In this document: positions 55,825 to 64,000 of the stretch, piece after piece
How positions within the stretch are numbered: the first letter of the stretch is position 1
Layout: each line of letters opens with the position of its first letter
NCBI RefSeq assembly: GCF_000143415.4
Contig: NW_003314366.1
Span: 331,946 to 395,945, forward strand
Length of the DNA stretch: 64,000 bases
Origin: Selaginella moellendorffii
Lineage: Eukaryota; Streptophyta; Lycopodiopsida; Selaginellales; Selaginellaceae
Direction: 5' to 3'
Notes under the pieces: model-generated
Seen by the model: the letters and a program-made list of their open reading frames with translations, nothing else
Databases searched by the model: none
What the model was told of the DNA's origin: nothing
Translations under genes and position numbers: made by a program

Positions 55825-57544
55825 TGTAAGCAACTAAATTTTCCATTCTACTTTAGTCACATAACCACACCTCCGACCACTTGGAGGAGTCTCATTCACA
55901 ACCTCCATAAGTCCAATTCAGGACTTGGGACTTGCTGGCCCCAAAAATGGCATCCATGCCACTCAACATTTGCACTTGGTCCAAGTGCTCCATGTGTCCG
56001 ATCCCATGACCGACACTCAAAGGTACCACCGACATGGCAGCTTGTCACGCTAAGGCCATGCCCAATCACCTTTGCCACACTGGTAGTCCAATACCACATG
56101 CATCCCAATCTTGGCTCTCCAAGACTAGGCAAACCATCCGTGAGTGGTCATCTCAGATCCACTCCTTAGCATCCTTAGGATGCCCACCGACAAGGGGAAT
56201 AGCCTTCCCCAATATCCCTCTATCAGTCCCCACTAAGTCCCTTTCTGCCCCTAGCCGTGTTTGCCAACACTACCACTGGATCGAGGCCCACATGCCCGAC
56301 CACTAAGTCCCACGGTCCTCTGGGACTTCCTCACCATACGATTGTGTCTTTAGTCACAACCCCAAAGGACTGCTCCTCTTCCTTTCCACAGTCTGGGCCT
56401 TTGGGGACAACATTTCGGAACACCATGGTCTTACGCGAGCCACCTGGGTACTCTCCCCGCCTTCCACCCTTGGGTGCTCTAGCCATGGGCTTAGAGCGAG
56501 GTTCCGTTGAGCCACGCCTGGTATCTAAGTAGGTAGTGCCACCCACACTTGGACTGGGAGCATCGGCCAGTTGATCTCCCGGGGGAACTAGAGTCGGCTC
56601 TTGAACACTTCACCAAGCTACCCCGCTTGTTGGTCTGTGTTCACTCTAGTATTGGACTTCCCAGTGGTCAGTTCATCACCCAACACTGGGTCTGGCCTTC
56701 CTGGGCCAAACTGGCCTTTCCTGGCCAAACTGGCTCCACTGCAGTCCTCCCCCCTACTATACTTTTGGAGCTCACCAAACCCCCTGAGTCTGGGAGACGA
56801 ACACTTTGGGCTTTCACCCTCTCATACTCGAACTCGGACTCGGACTCGGACTCAGGCTCAGTCTCGGCCTCTGCCTCGGTCTCGGTCTCGGTCTCGGTCC
56901 CGGTCCTGGTCTCGGTCTCGGTCTTGGTCCCGGTCCCGGTCTCGGTCTCGGTCTCGGTCCCGGTCCCGGTCCCGGTCTCGGTCTCGGTCTCGGTCCCGGT
57001 CTCGGTCTCGATCTCGGACTCCATCTCGGGTCCTTCTTGGACTCCATCTCGGATTCCATCCCGGGTCCATCTCGGACTCCATCTCGGACTCCGTCTCGGT
57101 CCATCTCGGACTCCATCTCGGACTCCACTTCAGGCTCCACTTCAGACTCCACCTCGGACTCCACCTCGGAGTCCACCTCGGAGTCCACCTCGGACTCCAC
57201 CTCGGACTCCACCTCGGACTCCACCTCGGACTCCAGCTCAGACTCCACCTCAGACTCCACCTCGGACTCCATCTCGGACTTCATCTTGGTCCATCTCGAA
57301 CTCCATCTCAGACACTTCCACGTGTCATGTGTTGGTCCTTTTGGGTCCCTTTTTGGAGCCTCGCTTATTGCTCGCTTCATGCTCATTCCTTGAGCACTCC
57401 ATTGGGAGTTCCACTCTTGCTCTCGACCTTTTAAGTCGGAGCCTTTTAGTCCAAATGTGTTACGCTCGTTTGGCTTTTGCTTCGGCCACTACCACGTGGC
57501 ACCCTTTTGGCTCCACTTTGGGGCTTAGGGGTTTGTGTCTCACA
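55825..57544 (-). repeat. LTR L5, 3' LTR of the LARD-like element (1720 bp)
   Basis: TGTAAGCAACTAAAT to GTCTCACA. The array lies at about 56820-57310 and has a longer GGTCTC/GGTCCC block and a CACCTCGGACTC block not seen in L1. Confidence 0.85.
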
Positions 57545-60500
57545 ACTCCACCACCCATAGACGAAGTTCAATGTCCTCATTGAACGGTAAACCCGTTTAT
57601 AAAGTAACACCCACAAGTATTACCATTTCCTTCCTTGGCACCTAGCCAATATTTGTCTATGGTTTGACCCCAAAGGCTCACCATGCCTTGTCCATCCTCT
57701 AAGGGGCATAGTCTCTCCAACATAGAGACTCATTCGGACACCTAGGGTGGTTTGCTCCCTTTTATAGGTTTAGTTCTCGCTAAACCCGTTTGAGATACTT
57801 TCTCTAACTCAATTCCACTACTCATTCTCGAGTAGTCCCAACTTCTATTGACATAACCAATTCACCTTGGAACTTTTAATTTTGACTTCTCGAAGTCAAT
57901 TTCTTTGGTGTCTTTGACACCTTTCACTGCACATATTATGCAACTTCACTTCCCATCCTAGGAAGCTCCCCACTTGAGGGCGCCATCGTCCTCCTTTCTA
58001 TTTTATGCCACTTTTGGCACCAAGTTCTAGCCATTGTAATTTGTGCTAGAGCTACCCACAGTGTAAGCAACCAAAGGGAACGACTTGAGAGACGATCCAT
58101 GGGGTTCAAATATAGAGGGAAAGGGCCCATGAATAAGAGTGCACCCCCTTTTCCAATCAGTTAAGGGTCTTGGGATATTTGGGGTTAAGCGTCCTTGGGT
58201 TTGAATAGTACTGGGCCCGGTGACCTCCCGGGAAGTCCAAACTTAGGAGTTTACATTTGGTATCAGAGCGGTCTCGGGTCCGACTCTGTTGGTTGGCTAA
58301 GGGAATCACACCACATGTTGATTGACATCTGGCTGGTCCAGTTTGTTCCCGCTGGGCTCGACCCGAGGGGTAGGGTGTCAAGAGAGCGGGGCTCTCGGGA
58401 GAGCTGCGGCTCTCAGCTTCCGTTCACAAGGGCGTGAACTTGCAGGGAAGCGTGGTGGATTGTAAGCAACCAAAGGGAATGACTTGAGAGACGATCCATA
58501 GGGTTCAAATATAGAAGGAAAGGGCCCATGAATAAGAGTGCATCCCCTTTTCCAATCGGTTAAGGGTCTTGGGATATTTGGGGTTAAGCGTCCTTGGGTT
58601 TGAATAGTACTGGGCTGGGTGACCTCCCGGGAAGTCCAAACTTAGGAGTTTACACACGGCCCTATCCTTTGGCTACTTCGCCATTCCCTCCCTTGGAGCT
58701 TTCACCTTTGCCAACTTGGAGCATTTGGGAATCTTTCCTTGGAAGTCCACTTCCTTTCCCGCAATCCGTTAGCATAAAACACATTTGTGTTCCTTGGCTA
58801 ACTTTGCCATTTGGATTCCTTCCCATGATTCCCATGGCTCTTTTCTTGGCCACTAGTCTTTTGCTCCTATCCTTGATTGTTGCACCCAGCAACATAGGAT
58901 CGCTACCTCCATTTTTTAGGTTTCCTTTCGGTTCCATAGCAAACACTTTGCTTTGCCAAGTCCAGAGGGTGTTCACCCCTAGTACGTCTCTTTAACATTT
59001 TCTATCGTGGGCTCTATCCACGGCCCAACTTTTTGAGGCCCTCCCTTGGATCTCTTATAGAGACTACTTTCCTTGGACTTACTATGCCATAGCATTGATA
59101 TAGCTCATTTCCCTTAGGTGTTCTTCTCACTTGGTCACCTCAACCAAGCCACACCTTTATGAATAATTCAAATCAACACTTTGAACTAGGAATCATATTC
59201 CTTAACCCAAACAAAGACTTTGTCCTTGTTTAGCCACAAGATCACCTAGTGATCTCATAATAGGCTTATCAATAGGAACTAAGTCTTCCAGACCCTTCTA
59301 AGTTGTTGACTATGACCCCAGGGGCATCCCCCACACTTGGCGGTGCGCCCAAGCCAGCCCTTCCGGCCAAGGATCCATAGCAACTGAGACTTGGGTGTCC
59401 CCATCTCATTCACCACGTCCTTGGTGCCCTTTGCACCAAAGTGTTTAAGTTAGATATGCTGAGCTTTCACTCTAAGAAATCTAACCGTGCATCACGACTC
59501 CGAGGCATCCCTCGCTTGGCGGTGTGCCCAAACTAGTCTCCTCACTGAGAGTCCATGACCACCGAAATATGAGTGTCCTCATATTCCAAACCATCACCAC
59601 GCCCTAGTGATTTGGGACTCGAACCCAAGCACTAGAGGGTTGGGACTCGAACCCAACCTCCGTATATGCATCTACGGACGGCATCACCCAGGATGCCTGG
59701 CATGACTCCCCACGCCGGTGCACCAACTTATACTTAAAGCGTGGTATAGATCATAGCTTAGGAACCTAGTTCCCCCACACTGCCAAGTCCTCTCACTTGA
59801 CAAGTCCATGATCATGCATGGACTCTTCCATGCTTGGCCCCATGGCCCACCTTTTTGAAGTAATCACATTCAACTAGGGTATTTGTTCCCCCGACTTGCC
59901 AATCTCGCTTGGCAAGTCCTCCGACCACTGTAACATGGTTCCTGCATAAGCGTGAAAGTCCTTGACCATTGACTTTCGTTCAAAGCCCTCTCTTTGAACA
60001 CTCGGGAACTACTTCCCTAACCTTGATAGTGTTGCCTCATGGCAAGCTTCAAGACCACGCTTCTGCTGCGCCACTCTGATTTCGCGTGTTCCATGAACCA
60101 TTTACACTTGGTTTTTCTAGGTACTAAGCTACCTAAAATCATCTTTGGGAACCTTGAAGGAACTCTGTCCCTTAGCTTGCTAAGGCCTCTCTTTTCGCAA
60201 GCTTTATAGTTGCCATATAGTCTAACATGGACAATTCCATATTTTAGACTCTCCATGGCATCACAGTTGCTAACAACAACATCCTCGAGCACCCTCTTGA
60301 TTCTCCACTCCCAACTTGCATAACCACCGTTGGATATGCCCTTCGATTTCTATGGTTCAGTTCCATCCCAATACTACTTGCCTTTTGGCCCCATATGTTT
60401 CCTTTGGTTATTCTCCTCCAAACTAGGCGGATAGCTTTGCACATTTTGCTATGCCTTAGCAAGTATGCTTAGGGATGAACCTGCTCGATAGCCTAGGGAG

Positions 60501-62204
60501 TGGTTCCTTAATCTTGGGCATGCTCACTTTATAATCCCACACACCAGGGTTAACGTTGCTGCTTATGGGCCTTTACATGCCCATCATTAGCTTTGCCAAA
60601 ATTCCATTTTTAGCTTTATCCAATTTGGGTTGACAGTTTTCTCCTGTCTCCGCAACCTTGGATATTTGGATAGCACATTTTATCCATCATTCACTAGGGA
60701 CTTAGTCCCTTGGGCTTTATCTATTGCCCTCGCGACATCAAACACCACCTCCCGGTGTCCTAGAGTGTTTTGGTATCCCAAATGATGGCTTATTTGACAA
60801 TGAACATTCCCTTTTATGACATTGACTTACTATATCGCAACATAAGCAATTTATCCCTCGTAAGGGTATATCTAACTTCTTTATGCCATTAAGAAGTCTT
60901 GGGTAGCTACCTTCTACTAGTTTGACCAATTATCTTGCACTTTTTGCTTAGTTGCCTCATAGCTGTCAAGTCCTACAACTCATTGCTTGGTGCTTCCACA
61001 CCTCCATCATTATCTGGGTCACCACACTCCAACCACATGCCTTCCAGCTTAGGCTATGCCATTCCCGTTTTTATTGGGATTCCCTTGGCAAGGGGTTCTT
61101 AAGAACCCACCAACATAACCTCAAGGTATCACACTTTGGCACATTTGGTGTCTCCACACCATCGGCCCCACGAGCCTATCCTTATGACACTACTTACTAG
61201 TATCTAGGTCTTTGCCTAGGACAATATAGTTGTTCCTCATGCTAACTATCCATTAGCACCACACCATAGAGTTTGCACCCAACTCTAGGTCAAAGTTGCT
61301 TTCTTCTGGGAATATCTTTCCCACAACTTTAGTATTGCACATTCTGCCCTCAATGAGATATCTCTTGTTCTCATACTTGGATCTTATGATCCTCCCCATA
61401 CCTCATGGGGCAGCATACACCTCAGTCTAAATGCTTCAACCAATCCCTTATGACCATTCCTTGACCCCACTTGAGTCATCCAGCATTTTTGGACCTTGCT
61501 AATCCAACAACCTACGAGGTCTCAATCTTAGAGGTGCCAACTCACTGGAATACAACTTCTTGTATTCATGTCCTACTCATAAGGACAATCTTTGCAAGTG
61601 TTACTCTAACACTTGATGATTTTCTTGGGGCTAACATTTGCCCCTTAGGACCACTTGTCCATGTGATGAGAATACCAACTCATCCTCTAAGTACACCCCC
61701 ACCTCCTTGGGTTGTTCTAGCATTTAGAAGAGGTAGCTTCGGCTACCATTTCAAGGACTTGTGTCCTTTTCTGTATTTGACCTCCCGCGGTCATTACTTC
61801 TAGTCTCACATTTATGAGCACCCACCTCAACTATATGAGGATAATCTTGTGACTCCTTTATTGTTTTGGAGTCTTTATCTTTCCCGTGATCCTAACTATA
61901 GTTGTTTACCACAACTACATTAGCCAGTTTGCAAAGTCAAATGCTCATCTGGATCACATCCTCAACTCTATGAGGAAAACTTTATACTGTTCCCAAGATC
62001 CCAAAGTCGTTCCCTTACTGGCCCCTTTTTTATCCACCACATCGCGCCCAAGTTCACGCATGAACTTGAGTGGAGAGCCATGTCCTCTCGACATGCTACT
62101 TCTCAACGATAGGCCCACTCCTAGGACCTTCCGATGCTAATATCAATGGTGATATACTTGAGCACCAATAAAAGTCAGACTAAGGAACAACTCCGATACC
62201 AAAT
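57545..62204 (-). other. Internal region of the LARD-like element; no gene seen
   Basis: Only short frames (longest 133 codons) and no recognisable retroelement domain on either strand. Apart from the nested TRIM, 57545-59380 is shared with 48570-49848; 59386-62190 is single-copy in this window. Confidence 0.7.
58062..58654 (+). mobile_element. TRIM (terminal-repeat retrotransposon in miniature), 593 bp
   Basis: Two 194-bp LTRs (58062-58255 and 58461-58654), TGTAAGCAACC to GAGTTTACA, differ at only a few positions. A primer-binding site TGGTATCAGAGC at 58258-58269 lies two bases after the first LTR, and a purine-rich GCAGGGAAGCGTGGTGGA precedes the second. The 205-bp interior is non-coding. 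The target duplication is CACAG / CACGG (58057-58061, 58655-58659). The matching LARD fragment near 49108 lacks the element. Confidence 0.9.
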
Positions 62205-63891
62205 TGTAAGCGACTAAATTTTCCATTCTACTTTAGTCACTTAACCACACCTCCGACCACTTGGAGGAGTCTCATTCACAACCTCCATAAGTCCAATTCA
62301 GGACTTGGGACTTGCTAGCCCCGAGAATGGCATCCATGCCATTCAACATTTGCACTTGGTCCAAGTGCTCCACGTGTCCAATCCCATGACCGACACTCAA
62401 AGGTACCACCGACATGGTAGCTTGTCACGCTAAGGCCATGCCCAATCACCTTTGCCACACTGGTAGTCCAATACCACATGCATCCCAGTCTTGGCTCTCC
62501 AAGACTAGGCAAACCATCCGTGAGTGGTCATCTCAAATCCACTCCTTAGCATCCTTAGGATGCCCACCGACAAGGGGAATAGCCTTCCCCAATATCCCTC
62601 TGTCAGTCCCCACTAAGTCCCTTTCTGCCCCTGGCCATGTTTGCCAACACTACCACTGGATCGAGGCCCACAGGCCCGACCACTAAGTCCCACGGTCCTC
62701 TGGGACTTCCTCACCATACGATTGTGTCTTTGGTCACTACCCCAAAGGACTGCTCCTCTTCCTTTCCACAGTCTGGGCCTTTGGGACAACATTTCGGAAC
62801 ACCGTGGCCTTATGCGAGCCACCTGGGTACTCTCCCTGCCTTCCGCCCTTGGGTGCTCTAGCCATGGGCTTAGAGCGAGGTTCCGTTGAGCCACGCCTGG
62901 TATCCAAGTAGGTAGTGCCACCCACACTTGGACTAGGAGCATCAGCCAGTCGATCTCCTGGGGGAACTAGAGCCGGCTCTTGAACACTTCACCAAGCTAC
63001 CCCGCTTGTCGGTCTGTATTCACTCTAGTCTTGGACTTCCCAGTGGTCAGTTCATCACCCAACACTGGGTCTGGCCTTCCTGGGCCAAACTGGCCTTTCC
63101 TGGCCAAACTGGCTCCACTGCAGTCCTCCCCCCTACTATACTTTTGGAGCTCACCAAACCCCCCAGGGTCTGGGAGACGAACGCTTTGGGCTTTCACCCT
63201 CTCAGACTCGAACTCGGACTCGGACTTGGACTCGGGCTCAGTCTCGGCCTCCGCCTCGGTCTCGGTCCCGGTCCCGGTCTCGGTCTCGGTCTCGGTCCCA
63301 GTCTCGGTCTCGGTCTCGGTCTCGATCCCGGTCTCGGTCTTGACCTTGGACTCCATCTCGGGTCCTCCATCTCGGATTCCATCCCGGGTCCATCTCGGAC
63401 TCCATCTCGGACTCCATCTCGGACTCCATCTCGGTCCATCTCGGACTCTATCTCAGACTCCACTTTGGACTCCATCTCGGACTCCAGCTCAGATTCCAGC
63501 TCGGACTCCATCTCGGACTCCATCTCGGACTCCACCTCGGACTCCACCTCGGACTCCATCTCGGACTCCACCTCGAACTCCATCTCGGACTCCACCTCAG
63601 ACTCCACCTCGGACTCCATCTCGGACTTCATCTTGGTCCATCTCGGACTCCATCTCGGACACTTCCACGTGTCATGTGTTGGTCCTTTTGGGTCCCTTTT
63701 TGGAGCTTCGCTTATTACTCGCTTCATGCTCATTCCTTGAGCACTCCATTGGGAGTTCCACTCTTGCTCTCGACCTTTCAAGTCGGAGCCTTTTAATCCA
63801 AACGTGTTACGCTCATTTGGCTTTTGCTTCGGCCACTACCACGTGGCACCCTTGTGGCTCCACTTTGGGGCTTAGGGATTTGTGTCTGACA
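62205..63891 (-). repeat. LTR L6, 5' LTR of the LARD-like element (1687 bp)
   Basis: TGTAAGCGACTAAAT to GTCTGACA. The array is at about 63205-63660. Non-array parts are very close to L5; the arrays differ in unit order and number. Confidence 0.85.
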
Positions 63892-64000
63892 TCGGGGTGA
63901 GTCTATGGGAAGTCATCAATGGGTGAGTTATTGAAGGTCCTATGGAACTCGGCATGGCCGAGTATCATGAAGAGTTACCTACTGTAGAAGCATTCACGAC
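63892..64000 (+). pseudogene. Continuation of gypsy 2 after the LARD insertion
   Basis: Starts at the second target-site copy (TCGGG). Too short and decayed to assign to a domain; expected from context to be the end of integrase. Confidence 0.4.

Larger units (their letters stand above)
55825..63891 (-). mobile_element. Complete LARD-like non-autonomous LTR retrotransposon (8.07 kb), non-coding
   Basis: LTRs at 55825-57544 (3') and 62205-63891 (5', minus orientation) enclose 4.66 kb. The target duplication is TTGGG at 55820-55824 and TCGGG at 63892-63896 (one change). On the minus strand a primer-binding site TGGTATCGGAG lies at 62191-62201, three bases inside the 5' LTR, and a purine-rich tract (ATGGGTGGTGGAGT) abuts the 3' LTR. 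No gag, protease, reverse transcriptase or integrase similarity is visible inside, so it would depend on another element. Its LTRs are related to the LTR-B of gypsy 2, a plausible helper. A TRIM is nested at 58062-58654. Confidence 0.85.

Noticed and set aside
58251-58275. tRNA gene suggested by TGGTATCAGAGC
   Set aside because: It is a primer-binding site next to an LTR; no cloverleaf can be drawn from the surrounding sequence.
57545-62204. Possible host gene inside the LARD interior
   Set aside because: Only short, unconserved frames on both strands; part of the region is duplicated with the element at 48.6-49.8 kb.

Overview
The window looks like nuclear DNA of a lycophyte, most probably Selaginella. 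This is inferred from very short GT-AG introns (47-96 nt in most genes), PLS-type PPR genes, plant-only families (ATXR3/SDG2 methyltransferase, DUF2921, UGT glycosyltransferases) and a dense nest of plant LTR retrotransposons. No prokaryotic, organellar or RNA-gene content was recognised.

Layout. 1-1270: broken PLS-PPR gene. 1464-2628 (-): FES1-like CCCH zinc-finger gene, divergent from a large multi-exon ATXR3/SDG2-type H3K4 methyltransferase gene at 3506-10203 (+), with a telobox palindrome in between. 10541-11646 (-): atypical kinase-like gene with a frame break. 11.9-24.2 kb: a segmental tandem duplication. Each copy carries a convergent pair: a small helical-bundle (HeLo/SesA-like) gene on + and a TPR-CHAT caspase-like protease gene on -, with only 44 bp between the stop codons. 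The duplication began inside an ATXR3 intron, so the second copy is preceded by a dead 3' piece of ATXR3. Its kinase gene was lost by a deletion at TAAAAC microhomology. Relics of the DUF2921 and kinase 3' ends sit behind each CHAT gene. 25375-27924 (-): DUF2921 membrane-protein gene with paired W-boxes upstream. 28363-36833: three UGT genes with an intronless 941-aa PPR gene between the first and second.

From about 37.4 kb to the end the window is nested LTR retrotransposons. A decayed Ty3/gypsy element (37.4-43.5 kb) is split by a solo LTR. A stack of related LTRs follows, then a second decayed gypsy element (about 49.8-55.8 kb, resuming at 63892). That one is split by another solo LTR and by a complete 8-kb non-coding LARD-like element (55825-63891), which itself contains a 593-bp TRIM. 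Target-site duplications can be read for most insertions, so their order can be reconstructed. The main LTR family carries a 0.5-0.8 kb hexamer-derived array (GACTCG / GGTCTC / GACTCCATCTCG) just upstream of its TATA-like region. These arrays create long spurious Ser-Asp, Glu-Ser and Arg-Asp frames that should not be annotated as genes.

Best candidate for an undescribed system: the duplicated convergent HeLo/SesA-like plus TPR-CHAT pair, with an atypical kinase gene divergent from it in copy 1. It resembles effector-protease cell-death or immunity modules known in fungi and bacteria. The catalytic half of the protease is nearly identical between copies while the TPR half has diverged.
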